Assembly: GCF_016783915.1 (NCBI RefSeq)
Contig: NZ_JADHVT010000010.1
Location: forward strand, 1 to 61,408
Direction: 5' to 3'
DNA length: 61,408 bases
DNA from: Acidovorax sp.
GTDB lineage: Bacteria > Pseudomonadota > Gammaproteobacteria > Burkholderiales > Burkholderiaceae_C
The notes beneath the pieces are model-generated. The model was not told the DNA's origin. It saw nothing but the letters and a program-made list of their open reading frames with translations, and searched no databases. Position numbers and translations under genes: made by a program. This document shows, piece after piece, positions 1 to 8,330 of the stretch (position 1 is its first letter; every line of letters begins with the position of its first letter).

Positions 1-523
1 CCTGATAACGCTTGAGGTCGAGCTGCGCGTTCTTGAGCAGGGCCTGGTCGCGCTGCAACGTACCCTGTGCCTGCGAGAGCGCCGCCTGGTAGCTGCGCGG
101 ATCGATCTCGGCCAGCACCTGGCCTGCACGCACCTCGTCGCCCTCCTTGAAGCGCATCGACATCAGCTCGCCGCCGACCTTGGCGCGCACCACGGCAGTC
201 GCACGGGCGCTCATGGTGCCAATGGCGCTGACCACCACCCGCACATCTCCCCGCTGCACCGTGCCCACCGATACGGGCTGTACGTTGCCGCCACCAAAGC
301 GGCCAGGTCCGCCACCCGGCTTGCGTGCTGAGTTGGGGCCGGGGGCTGCCCCCCCAGCGGCGGCAGCGGCCGCTGCATCCTGGCGCTGCTTCCACCACCA
401 GGCACCACCCCCGACCACCGCCAGCGCCACGGCGGCCATCAACAACGCGGGAAGCCAACGCAGCTTGCCGGACTGCAATCTGGCGGGCCTCTGTGGACGG
501 GCAAACGAACGGTTCAGGGGCAT
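1..523 (-). CDS. RND efflux periplasmic adaptor subunit, MdtA-like (N-terminal part)
   Basis: Reading leftwards from ATG at 523 the frame stays open to the window edge, giving the first 174 residues of an HlyD/MdtA-type membrane fusion protein. Residues about 22-44 form one hydrophobic signal-anchor followed by WWWKQRQD; next comes a low-complexity Ala/Gly/Pro linker (about 50-80). Then the barrel-sandwich hybrid half-motif appears (VSAIGTMSARATAVVRAKVGG, followed by FKEGDEVRAGQVLAEIDPR) and the start of the alpha-helical hairpin (YQAALSQAQGTLQRDQALL). The family links an inner-membrane RND pump to an outer-membrane channel. The family call is firm; the substrate cannot be told. The pump genes would lie beyond the left edge. 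Confidence 0.88.
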   Translation of the reverse strand, partial: MPLNRSFARPQRPARLQSGKLRWLPALLMAAVALAVVGGGAWWWKQRQDAAAAAAAGGAAPGPNSARKPGGGPGRFGGGNVQPVSVGTVQRGDVRVVVSAIGTMSARATAVVRAKVGGELMSMRFKEGDEVRAGQVLAEIDPRSYQAALSQAQGTLQRDQALLKNAQLDLKRYQ

Positions 524-673
524 GGTGAGGCGCAACAAGGAATGGGCGAAGGGGTATGGTAGCCAGCGTCCCCTCTGGGTCTGCCGCCGGGCAGGTACCC
601 TTTACCGGGGATTTACGCGTGCTTTGGGCGGGGTTTACCGATGTATCGGCTCAGCCCCGCCAGGGGGCAGCAA

Positions 674-1315
674 TCAGCGGTTGGTGGCCAGCAGAAGGCC
701 GCCAGCACCCATGAAGAAACCGCCGGTGGCCTTGTTCAGGCGGGCCACACCGCGCGAGGTGCGGATGAAGCGGCGAATCTGGCGCCCGAAGCTGGCGTAC
801 ACGGCCGTCGAGACGAATTCGCTGCCCAAGTAGATGGAGCCGAGCACCAGAAACTGGCGCGCTGCAGGCTGCGCGGGGTCGATGAACTGCGGAAAGATCG
901 CCGCGAACAGGATGATCGCCTTGGGGTTGGTGATGCCCAGCAAAAACTCTTGCGCAATGAGCGCGCGCAGGCGCACAGGTGCTGCCACGCCACCTGACAG
1001 ACCACCCGCTGGCGCTTCATCGAGCGCCAGGCCGTTGAATTCACGGCTGTGCCAGGCCTTCCAGCCCAGCCAGAACAGGTAGGCGGCGCCCACCCATTTC
1101 ACCGCTGTGAATGCTGCCTCGGACGCCAGCAGCATCGCGCCCAACCCCACCGCAGACACTGTGAGGAAGATCGCAAACGCCGCTGCACGGCCTACCGTGG
1201 CGATCATCGCGGGGCCCACGCCTGCGCGGATGCCGTTGTTGAGACCACAGAAGTTGTTGGGCCCAGGGGTGAGCGAGATGGCGATGGCAACTGGAACAAA
1301 TAGCAGCGCATCCAT
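674..1315 (-). CDS. LysE family amino-acid exporter
   Basis: The 213-residue protein has about six hydrophobic segments and opens with the family's typical start (VPVAIAISLTPGPNN), the conserved SLTPGPN motif of LysE/RhtB exporters. A second family motif, GITNPKAIILFAAIFPQFID, lies near residues 130-150. The length is normal for the family (about 205-215). Members export amino acids or small metabolites by proton antiport across the inner membrane; the substrate here is not predictable. It stands alone: 150 bp separate it from the adaptor gene on its left, and a non-coding repeat region lies upstream on its right. Confidence 0.9.
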   Translation of the reverse strand: MDALLFVPVAIAISLTPGPNNFCGLNNGIRAGVGPAMIATVGRAAAFAIFLTVSAVGLGAMLLASEAAFTAVKWVGAAYLFWLGWKAWHSREFNGLALDEAPAGGLSGGVAAPVRLRALIAQEFLLGITNPKAIILFAAIFPQFIDPAQPAARQFLVLGSIYLGSEFVSTAVYASFGRQIRRFIRTSRGVARLNKATGGFFMGAGGLLLATNR

Positions 1316-1446
1316 GGTGCGATCCTTGCAGGGTGAGGCGTGTGTGAGGGCGAGACGCAGCTCTGCAGTCTACGGCAGACCCTGCCTACACAGCCGACGC
1401 CAAGGCACATGCCCCCAAGGCGCCCTCTACCACCTCACAACGCCTT

Positions 1447-1731
1447 AGAACCTGTTCAAAGTCTTTTTGGAGGTTGCATTGGAGTGCAATCGGGATGAGT
1501 GGATGCTTCGGGTGCGCCGCATGGGCTCGTGCCCATGCAAGCAGCCGGGGCGCCAAAACTCCGAGTTCATCGGCCCGATTTCACTCCAACCCTTCGGGCA
1601 AGCGCCTTGCCGGGCAAGTCTGCGGCGTTGCGGCGCTTGCCAATAGCACGGGCTATTGGCTGCACCCCGCGCCTTGCATCCCATCCCGGCAAGGTACTTG
1701 TGTGACTCCAAAAAGACTTTGAACAGGTTCT
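1447..1731. repeat. MITE-like element with 26-bp terminal inverted repeats
   Basis: The stretch 1316-1730 has no convincing gene. Bases 1447-1472 and 1706-1731 are perfect reverse complements (26 bp, beginning AGAACCTGTTCAAAGTCTTT). The interior holds several short hairpins, e.g. GCCAATAG/CTATTGGC at 1640-1661. The right 100 bp recur at 8331-8430. No transposase is encoded and no clear target-site duplication is visible. The right terminus touches the TAA stop (1731-1733) of the ABC ATPase gene. It could be a non-autonomous mobile element or a structured intergenic repeat. Confidence 0.75.
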
Positions 1732-2351
1732 TACAGATCCAACACCGAGCCCCAGGGCACATCAGGCAGGGCTTCGTAGTGCGCCACCACGGTCAGGCGG
1801 TCTGGTCGGGCCGCCTGGGACGCCAGGACCTGCGCCAGGTAGCGAATGGAGGGCTTGTCCAGCCCGCCCACTGGCTCGTCGATCAAGGTCAGCGGTGCAT
1901 TCGACGCCAAGGCCCCTGCCATGAGCACCTTGCGCTTGCTGCCGGTGGACAGGGCATAAAAAGGCTTGTCCAGATGCTCTTGCAGGCTAAACCCCTCGAT
2001 GTGGCCCACCAAGGCTGCCGCATCCCAATGGGGGCAGCGCGCGGGCAGGCTGTGGAGCCACCCCCGGGCCGTGAGCGGGTCCCACTCGCTGGAACGCGGG
2101 TCCGCCCAGAAGACCAGCGGTGCCGAGGCCTTGGCGGTTTTGTTCAGGTCCACCCCTTGCAGCGTGATGCTGCCACCCTGCGCCGTCAGCTCGCCAGCCA
2201 GCAGGCGCAGCAACGTGGTCTTGCCGGTGCTTTCATCGCCCCGCACCAAAGCCAGGCCCGGGGGCCATGCCAGCGACAGGGTATCCAGCACCGCACACTC
2301 CGGGTACGAAAAACGCAACCCCTTCACCAACAAAAACGCGCTCTCAGCCAC
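1731..2351 (-). CDS. ABC transporter ATP-binding protein (CcmA-like size)
   Basis: The 206-residue protein is a single ABC ATPase domain. The Walker A is GDESTGKTTLL (residues about 39-49), slightly atypical in having ESTGKT rather than NGSGKT. The signature is degenerate (YALSTGSKRK), and the Walker B is PLTLIDEP. Length and the STGSKRK signature resemble the CcmA/heme-exporter-type or bacitracin-type ATPases, but no partner permease is adjacent. It lies 30 bp downstream of the EamA gene on the same strand and may be the last gene of that operon. Its stop codon coincides with the edge of the repeat element at 1447-1731, so the last residues could have been altered by insertion. Confidence 0.8.
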   Translation of the reverse strand: MAESAFLLVKGLRFSYPECAVLDTLSLAWPPGLALVRGDESTGKTTLLRLLAGELTAQGGSITLQGVDLNKTAKASAPLVFWADPRSSEWDPLTARGWLHSLPARCPHWDAAALVGHIEGFSLQEHLDKPFYALSTGSKRKVLMAGALASNAPLTLIDEPVGGLDKPSIRYLAQVLASQAARPDRLTVVAHYEALPDVPWGSVLDL

Positions 2352-2381
2352 CCTGCCTCCTCGATGCGTAAAGCGAGCATT

Positions 2382-3299
2382 CTAGGAAGCTGCAGCACGC
2401 CGGGCCCACCACCAGCCCCCTACCTGGTTGACCACCAGCCCGCAGAGCACTGCCGCAGCGCCCAACCACTGAACAGGCGCCGGTGTTTCACCCAGAAACA
2501 CATAGGCTGCCCACAGCCCCACCACCGGTACCAGCAGTGAGAACGGCGTGACCCGTCCCGCCGCATGGCGTTGCAGCAGTTGCGTCCACAGCGTGTAGGC
2601 CAGCAGTGTGGCCAGAAAGGCCAGGTAGGCCACGGCCAAGAGCCCCGTGCCATTCAAAGATTGCAGCTGTGCCCACACGGCGGCGGAGCCCTCGCTCCAC
2701 AACGCCAGCGCAAAGAACGGCCCAATGGGCACCACGCTGCTCCACACGATGAACGGAAACGGCGCATACGCCCCGGCCAGCGCCGCGCGGCGTGCCACGA
2801 GGTTGGACACCGCCCACATGAACGCCGCCCCCAGCGTGAGCACAAACCCCGCCAGCGTCATCTGGCCCGGTCCCTCGCCATGCGCAAGGCCAATGGTCAG
2901 CAAGCCGCCGAACGCCAGCAACAAGCCCCCCCACTGCCAGGGCTTGGCGCGCTCCCCCAGCAACGGCGCGGCCAGCAGCAAGGTGAAGAACGCCTGGGTT
3001 TGCATCACCACCGACGCCATGCCCGCCGTCATGCCCAACTGCAGCCCCAGAAACAGAAAGCCGAACTGCCCCAGCCCCTGCGCCAGCCCATAGCCCACCA
3101 CAAAGCGCCTGGGCAAAGCCGGGCGCGGCACGAAGAGCAAAAAGGGCAACGATGCCGCTGTGAAGCGCAGCGCGCCCAACAGCATGGGGCTCAGGCCTTG
3201 CAAGCCGAGCTTCATCACCACAAAGTTCAGCCCCCAGATGACCACCACCGCCAGGGCGCGCAACAGGTCGCCACGGCTCAAGGCCGCTGGCGCACTCAT
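2382..3299 (-). CDS. EamA/DMT family transporter
   Basis: The 305-residue protein has about ten hydrophobic segments arranged as two EamA repeats. The first repeat begins ALAVVVIWGLNFVVMKLGL, the usual start of the drug/metabolite transporter superfamily; the second starts near residue 150 (TLGAAFMWAVSNLVARRAA). Such proteins export small metabolites or amino acids from the cytoplasm. Its ATG (3299) overlaps the stop of the upstream epimerase gene in an ATGA junction, so translation is probably coupled and it belongs to the SDR-FMO-BASS-epimerase operon. Confidence 0.9.
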   Translation of the reverse strand: MSAPAALSRGDLLRALAVVVIWGLNFVVMKLGLQGLSPMLLGALRFTAASLPFLLFVPRPALPRRFVVGYGLAQGLGQFGFLFLGLQLGMTAGMASVVMQTQAFFTLLLAAPLLGERAKPWQWGGLLLAFGGLLTIGLAHGEGPGQMTLAGFVLTLGAAFMWAVSNLVARRAALAGAYAPFPFIVWSSVVPIGPFFALALWSEGSAAVWAQLQSLNGTGLLAVAYLAFLATLLAYTLWTQLLQRHAAGRVTPFSLLVPVVGLWAAYVFLGETPAPVQWLGAAAVLCGLVVNQVGGWWWARRAAAS

Positions 3300-4306
3300 G
3301 CGGCCGCCACCGCAGTGCCCGCAGCCACCGGACGGCCCTGCCGCGCCCGGGCAGCGACAAAGGCCTCGAACGCCTGGGCGCTGGTTTTGCCCGGCACATA
3401 GCCCAGTACTTCCTTGAGCGCGGTATTCAGCAGCACCGGCCGGTAGCGCAGAAAGTCGAGCTGCTCAGGGCCATAGCGGCTCATCCCCAGCGCGGAGCCC
3501 ACGGCCAGTGCGGTGCGCAGCAACCCGGCAGGCAGCTCCAGCACAGGCTTGCCCAGGCGCTGGGCGATCTCGCGCAGGGGCAAGGCGCCGTCACCGGCCA
3601 GGTTGAAGCACCCGGCGCGCTGCATGCGCAGCGCATGCAGGATGGCGCCGGTCACGTCGTCGTCCCAGATAAAAACAAAGGGACTGGCACTGCCCCGGAT
3701 GGCCAGCAGGCGCGGTTTTTCAAAGAGCGCGGTGATCTGGTTGTCCACCCGTTCGCCCAGGATGGTGCCGATGCGCAGCACCGTCTGCGCCAGCGCCGGG
3801 TGCCGCATGCGGTACTGCGCCAGCATCTCCTCCACCAGCCGCTTGTGGTGCGAATAGGCAAAAACCTCGTTGCCCCGCAGAGCATCCGTCTCGCGCAGCC
3901 ACGCGGGGTTGTCGGCGTGGTAGCCATAGGCCGCGCCACTGGAGCTGACGACGAGCTGCTTCACGCCGGTGGCCACACAGGCATCCAGCACGTTCTGGCT
4001 GCCCAGCACGTCCACCGAATATTCAAACTCGCGGCTGGAACCCTTGCCGGGGGTGACGATGGACGCCAGGTGCACCACGCTGTCGATGGCGGTGTCTGCC
4101 AGCGTCTGCGCCAGACCGGGGTCGCGCACGTCTTGGACCCGATAGGTCACACCGGGCAGGCGGCGCTCGGCGGGCACATCGCGCACATCGGTCGCCACAA
4201 TGGTCCCGACCCCTTCACGCGCCAGTGCAGCCACCACGCTGCGGCCCAGAAAACCGTCGGCGCCTGTGACCAGAATGCGGCGGCTTATCCACCCCATGCC
4301 GGTCAT
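3296..4306 (-). CDS. NAD(P)-dependent epimerase/dehydratase (extended SDR)
   Basis: The start at 4306 is chosen because it forms an ATGA overlap with the BASS transporter stop; a second ATG lies three codons in (4297). The 336-residue protein has a Rossmann start with the extended-SDR glycine motif VTGADGFLGRS, an acidic residue after beta-2 (ATDVRD), VVHLASIVTPG, and a YSHHK catalytic Tyr-x3-Lys. The lineage resembles nucleoside-sugar epimerases and related extended SDRs; the substrate is unknown. It overlaps its neighbours by 4 bp on both sides, the hallmark of a tightly coupled operon. Confidence 0.88.
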   Translation of the reverse strand: MTGMGWISRRILVTGADGFLGRSVVAALAREGVGTIVATDVRDVPAERRLPGVTYRVQDVRDPGLAQTLADTAIDSVVHLASIVTPGKGSSREFEYSVDVLGSQNVLDACVATGVKQLVVSSSGAAYGYHADNPAWLRETDALRGNEVFAYSHHKRLVEEMLAQYRMRHPALAQTVLRIGTILGERVDNQITALFEKPRLLAIRGSASPFVFIWDDDVTGAILHALRMQRAGCFNLAGDGALPLREIAQRLGKPVLELPAGLLRTALAVGSALGMSRYGPEQLDFLRYRPVLLNTALKEVLGYVPGKTSAQAFEAFVAARARQGRPVAAGTAVAAA

Positions 4307-5238
4307 GTGCGCTGCTCCTTGCGGGCATCGGCCGCCGGTAGTTCGGCGGGCCGGCGCCCCCACCAGCCTGCCAGCGCCAGCCCCGCGATGATGTCCCAGA
4401 AGCCCCAGACACCCGCCACTACGGCCATGCCCCCCAGCCCGCCAAAGAAGCTGAAGATCAGCACCAGACCCAGCCCTGCGTTGCGGATACCCACCTCGAT
4501 GCTCACCGCGCGCCGGTCGTAGTCCGGCAAGCCACTGAGCCTTGCGCAGGCGTAGCCGGTGCCAAAGGCCAGCGCATCGTGCAGCGCCACGGCCAGCAGC
4601 ACCAGGCCCACGTAGTCGAGGAAATAGCGCCAGTTGCCCGCCACCGCGCCCACGATGAAACCGATGAGACACAGAAAGCTGAGGATGCGCACGGGCTTGT
4701 TCACGCGCTGCGTGAAGCGCGGCAGCTTTTCTGCGCACAGGATGCCCAGTACAAAGGGCAGCCCGATGATCACCACTATGTGCCCAGCCATCTCCAGGGG
4801 GTCGAGCGCAATGCTGCGCAGCAGCGTCGCCGCCGTGGGGTGCATGCCCCCCCAGAAGGCGAAATTGAGCGGCATGAGCACGATGGCCAGCGCATTCGAG
4901 ATGGCCGTCATCGACACCGAGAGCGCCACATTGCCCCCGGCCCGGTGCGTGAGGATGTTGCTCACATTGCCCGGCGGACAGCAGGCCACCAGGATCATGC
5001 CCAGCGCAATGCTGGGGCCAGGCTTTAGCAGCAGCGTGAGCGCGAAGGTCACCGCAGGCAGCACGATGAACTGAGCGGCAATGCCCACCGCCATGGCGCC
5101 AGGCATGCGCAGCACGCGCTTGAAGTCCGCCACGCGCGTGTCAAGCGCAATGCCGAACATGAGGAAACCGAGCACCACGTTGAGCACCACGAGCGATGCA
5201 GGGTTGAAGTTCAGGCGTATTTCGTCGACGGGCAGCAT
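4303..5238 (-). CDS. Bile acid:sodium symporter (BASS) family transporter
   Basis: The 311-residue membrane protein has eight to ten hydrophobic segments. It carries the family signatures VACCPPGNVSNILTHRAGGNVALSV (residues about 83-107; the GGN/S sodium-site region) and VEIGIRNAGLGLVL late in the protein. BASS proteins take up organic anions (bile acids, pantoate, pyruvate and others) with sodium. Placement between a flavin monooxygenase and an epimerase suggests it imports the substrate of this operon; that is inference. It starts 13 bp downstream of the monooxygenase gene. Confidence 0.9.
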   Translation of the reverse strand: MLPVDEIRLNFNPASLVVLNVVLGFLMFGIALDTRVADFKRVLRMPGAMAVGIAAQFIVLPAVTFALTLLLKPGPSIALGMILVACCPPGNVSNILTHRAGGNVALSVSMTAISNALAIVLMPLNFAFWGGMHPTAATLLRSIALDPLEMAGHIVVIIGLPFVLGILCAEKLPRFTQRVNKPVRILSFLCLIGFIVGAVAGNWRYFLDYVGLVLLAVALHDALAFGTGYACARLSGLPDYDRRAVSIEVGIRNAGLGLVLIFSFFGGLGGMAVVAGVWGFWDIIAGLALAGWWGRRPAELPAADARKEQRT

Positions 5239-5251
5239 GGCGTCGGTCCTT

Positions 5252-6613
5252 TCAGGCCAGGCCAGCTGAGGCTGCGCGCACGGCGTTGCGGTAGGTGTCT
5301 TTGTGCACGTAGTACGCCATGCGTTCGAGCTTCAGGTATTTGAAGCCGCCCGACAGGTCAGGCTGCGGGCCGGCCTTGGCCTGACGCAGGGCCTCGGCGC
5401 GCGGCGAGCCCTCTGCCTGCGCCTTGAAGAAGCGCGCCACCAGCTCGGCCTGCTCATAGCGCCCCTGCCAGCCAATGCCACTGGCCTCGATCATGCCCAT
5501 CACGGCCAGATTGTCGAAACGGGGCGACAGGATGTTGAGGTAAAGCTGCGGCGCCATGCCCTGCCAGTTGAGCAGGCTGTGGTCGATGAAGGGGTAATGC
5601 AGCTTGTAGCCCGTGGCGCAGAGCACCAGGTCGTAGTCCTGCGCGCTGCCGTCCTTGAAGCGCACCGTATGGCCCTCGAAACGCGCAATGTCGGGCCTGA
5701 CGTGGATGTCGCCGTGGCCCAGGTGGTGCAGCACCAGCGAGTTCACTACCGGGTGCGACTCGTACATCTTGTAGTCGGGCTTGGGCAGGCCAAAGCGCAC
5801 AGGGTCGCCGGTGAACCACTGCAACACAACGCTGTCGACCTTTTGCTTGAGCCAGGGCGGCATCTTGAACTTTCCCCCCAGCGTATCGGCCGGCTTTCCG
5901 AACACGTACTTGGGCACGAAGTAGTAGCCGCGCCGCACCGAGATGTCCACGCTGCGCGCGTAGTGCACCGCATCCACCGCAATGTCGCAGCCCGAGTTGC
6001 CCGCGCCCACCACCAGCACGCGTTTGCCCTTGAACAGCTCGGCACTTTTGTAGGCACTGGTGTGCAACAGCTCGCCGTCAAACTGGCCCTCGAAGCGGGG
6101 CATGTTGGGCTCTGCCAGCGTGCCATTGGCAATCACCACGCCCTTGAACTCCGCCGTCTGTGCAGGGCCGCCGCGCTGCGTCCATGTCACTCGCCAAAGC
6201 GGCGCGGCGCCCTCGCCCACCGGCTCGACCTTGAGCACGCGAGTGCCGAACCAGTAGTGCGGGCGCAGGCCGAAGTGCTCCGAAAAATCGAAGAAATACT
6301 GGCGCATGTCCCGGTGGCTCGGGTAGTCGGCCACGTCGGGGCGCATGGGAAACTCGGTGAACTCCGTGGTGTGCTTGCTGGAGATCAGGTGGGCCGACTC
6401 ATAGACCGTGCTGCGCGGGTTGTCGATGTTCCACAGCCCACCTACATCGGTATGGGCCTCGAAGCCCTGGAAAGATATGCCGAGCTTCTGCAAATTGCGT
6501 GCAGCGGCCAGGCCACTCGGGCCCGCACCGATGAGTGCGATGCGGCTGCGCGTGTCCTCTGCTGCCAAAGGCATGGCGGTTTCTGTCTCCGGCGTCATTG
6601 TTGTTGTCGTCAT
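5252..6613 (-). CDS. Flavin-containing monooxygenase / Baeyer-Villiger-like
   Basis: The 453-residue protein carries two Rossmann nucleotide motifs, GAGPSGLAAARN (FAD, residues about 29-40) and VVGAGNSGCDIAVD (NADPH). Between them is a close match to the FMO fingerprint FxGxxxHxxxY (FDGELLHTSAYK). A late LVLCATGYKLHYPF is the usual ATG region. FMOs add one oxygen atom to a soft nucleophile or a carbonyl using NADPH and O2. The Thr-rich first 15 residues (TTTTMTPETETAM) are unusual; ATG at 6571 (MPLAAEDTRSR) is an alternative start. The SDR upstream could make the ketone that this enzyme oxidises. Confidence 0.9.
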   Translation of the reverse strand: MTTTTMTPETETAMPLAAEDTRSRIALIGAGPSGLAAARNLQKLGISFQGFEAHTDVGGLWNIDNPRSTVYESAHLISSKHTTEFTEFPMRPDVADYPSHRDMRQYFFDFSEHFGLRPHYWFGTRVLKVEPVGEGAAPLWRVTWTQRGGPAQTAEFKGVVIANGTLAEPNMPRFEGQFDGELLHTSAYKSAELFKGKRVLVVGAGNSGCDIAVDAVHYARSVDISVRRGYYFVPKYVFGKPADTLGGKFKMPPWLKQKVDSVVLQWFTGDPVRFGLPKPDYKMYESHPVVNSLVLHHLGHGDIHVRPDIARFEGHTVRFKDGSAQDYDLVLCATGYKLHYPFIDHSLLNWQGMAPQLYLNILSPRFDNLAVMGMIEASGIGWQGRYEQAELVARFFKAQAEGSPRAEALRQAKAGPQPDLSGGFKYLKLERMAYYVHKDTYRNAVRAASAGLA

Positions 6614-6628
6614 TCGCTTTTTTCTCTT

Positions 6629-7459
6629 TCAGGGGTCGATCGTCTTGTCGACGGAAACGGGTAGACCGGGGATGGCCGTTGCCCCAGCCTCGCCCACGCG
6701 TGGCTTGCGCGGCTGACCCAGAAGCAGCCGGTCGTGCAGTGCTTCGGGCAACAGGTTCAGCAGGCGCGCCAGCCAACCGATGCGCGCAGGCAGCACGATG
6801 TGGGTGCGCCCCCGGGCCACCGCGGCCAGCAGGGCATGCGCTGCGTCCTCGGGCTCCATCAGGCCGGGCATGGCAAAGCGGTTACCGGCGGTCAGCGCGG
6901 TGCGCAGATAGCCGGGGCTGACCGTGCTGACCACGATGGAATCACTGCGCAGCTCGGCACGCAGACTCTCCAGGTAACGGATCAGCCCGCCCTTACTCGC
7001 GCAATACGCCCCATTGCCGGGCATACCCCGCCAGCCCGCAATGCTGGCCACCCCCACCAGCGCGCCGCGCCGCTGAGCGCGCATGGCAGTCACAAAAGGC
7101 TGAAAGGTGGTGGCTGCGCCCAGCAGGTTGATCTCCAGCATGCGCCGCATCACGGCCAGGTCATCGGTCTGCGCCGTGTCAAAGCCCCCAGCCACCCCCG
7201 CGTTGGCGATGACGAGGTCGGGCGTTCCCCGGCTGCCCATCCAGTCCGCGGCCATTGCCTGCATGGCGGCGGTGTCCGCCACGTCGGGGGTATAGACAGC
7301 GCAACGTTCTGGCGCCAGCGCCGCCAGTGCTTGCAGCACGGGTGTGTCCAGGCCTACCAACGCCACGGCAGCACCCTTGCCGATCAGCTCGCGCGCCAGC
7401 GCCTGGCCCAGTCCGCCACAGGCGCCAGTGAGCACTACGTTCTGGAATGAGACGGTCAT
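6629..7459 (-). CDS. Short-chain dehydrogenase/reductase
   Basis: The start is placed at 7459 because AGGAG lies at the right distance upstream; the frame extends 12 codons further with no better signal. The 276-residue classical SDR has the cofactor motif LTGACGGLGQAL, an ANAGV-type motif (VIANAGVAGG), the catalytic Ser region SIAGWRG and YCASK (Tyr-x3-Lys). These enzymes interconvert alcohols and ketones with NAD(P). It is the promoter-proximal gene of the operon; 62 bp separate it from the divergent IclR gene, the probable regulator. Confidence 0.9.
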   Translation of the reverse strand: MTVSFQNVVLTGACGGLGQALARELIGKGAAVALVGLDTPVLQALAALAPERCAVYTPDVADTAAMQAMAADWMGSRGTPDLVIANAGVAGGFDTAQTDDLAVMRRMLEINLLGAATTFQPFVTAMRAQRRGALVGVASIAGWRGMPGNGAYCASKGGLIRYLESLRAELRSDSIVVSTVSPGYLRTALTAGNRFAMPGLMEPEDAAHALLAAVARGRTHIVLPARIGWLARLLNLLPEALHDRLLLGQPRKPRVGEAGATAIPGLPVSVDKTIDP

Positions 7460-7521
7460 GAAGCTCCTGGTGAATTGGGTTTGCAGCTTAGCCACAATGC
7501 TGAATAATCCCGAAATGTTTT

Positions 7522-8301
7522 ATGAATTCGTCTCGAATTCCGAGATTTATGAACAGTACACCGCCCAGCCTGCGCTTGTTTGAATTGCTGGAGACGATGT
7601 GCGCCCAGGGCCAGCCCTTCAGCCTGGCCGACGCCATCGAGGCCACCGGTTGGCCCAAACCCAGCGTGCACCGCATGCTGGGCCAGTTGGAGGCCGGCGG
7701 CCTGCTGGCGCGCGAGCCAGACGGTCGACGCTATACGCCCGCTCCGCGCCTGCTCCACCTGGCCGAGAGCACACTGAGCGCTGGCACCCAGCATGGGGTG
7801 CGCCACGCCGTGCTGCGCCAGCTGGTGGCGGACATTGGCGAGAGCTGCAACCTGACGGCGTTGAGTGGCGCCGAAGTGATCTACCTGGACCGGGTGGAGT
7901 CGGCCTTTCCGCTGCGTATGGAACTGCGGCCCGGCACCCGTGTGCCTATCCACTGCTCGGCCAGCGGCAAGCTGTTTCTGGCCCACCTGTCCGCCTCGCG
8001 CAGGGCAGCCATCCTCGACGGCCTGCCCCTCACCCGCCACACGTCCACCACACTGACCGACCGCGCCGCACTGGAGGCTGAGCTCGAGCAGATCCTGAGG
8101 CAAGGCTATGCCACCGACGCCGAGGAATTTGTGGACGGCCTCGTCTGCGTGGCCGTGCCCGTGATGGCGGGGGGGCGGCGACAGGTGCGCAGCGCCGTGG
8201 CATTGCAGGCGCCCTCTGCCCGCATGCCGCTGGCTCGGGCCCTGCAACTGGTGCCCCGCCTGGGGGAGTCCGCACAGGCCCTGGGCCGCACCTGGGCGTG
8301 A
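7522..8301 (+). CDS. IclR family transcriptional regulator
   Basis: A protein of 259 residues (250 if it starts at the ATG at 7549). An N-terminal winged HTH (SLRLFELLETM, SLADAIEATGWPKPSVHRMLGQ) is followed by the IclR effector-binding domain (LTALSGAEVIYLDRVES, PIHCSASGKLFLAHL, GYATDAEEF, CVAVPVM). The family usually represses, sometimes activates, nearby catabolic operons in response to a small aromatic or acid ligand. It is divergent from the SDR-FMO-BASS-epimerase-EamA operon and is its likely regulator. Neither candidate start has a good ribosome-binding site; 7522 lies inside the palindromic site, which argues for 7549. Confidence 0.9.
   Translation: MNSSRIPRFMNSTPPSLRLFELLETMCAQGQPFSLADAIEATGWPKPSVHRMLGQLEAGGLLAREPDGRRYTPAPRLLHLAESTLSAGTQHGVRHAVLRQLVADIGESCNLTALSGAEVIYLDRVESAFPLRMELRPGTRVPIHCSASGKLFLAHLSASRRAAILDGLPLTRHTSTTLTDRAALEAELEQILRQGYATDAEEFVDGLVCVAVPVMAGGRRQVRSAVALQAPSARMPLARALQLVPRLGESAQALGRTWA
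7524..7545. promoter_or_regulatory. Overlapping palindromes, candidate IclR-family operator
   Basis: GAATTCG-TCT-CGAATTC (7524-7540) is a perfect inverted repeat. It overlaps a second one, TCTCG-AATTC-CGAGA (7531-7545). They lie between the divergent SDR and iclR-type genes, just upstream of (or over) the regulator's start. IclR proteins bind short palindromes and often control both themselves and the divergent operon, so this is a good operator candidate. If it is the operator, the regulator probably starts at 7549 rather than 7522. Confidence 0.5.
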
Positions 8302-8330
8302 ACCATGAACACCCGGCACTTCAAGAACCC

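Noticed and set aside
1445-1762. A 105-codon frame across the inverted-repeat element
   Set aside because: It merely runs through the terminal repeats, has no ribosome site and overlaps the ABC ATPase stop.
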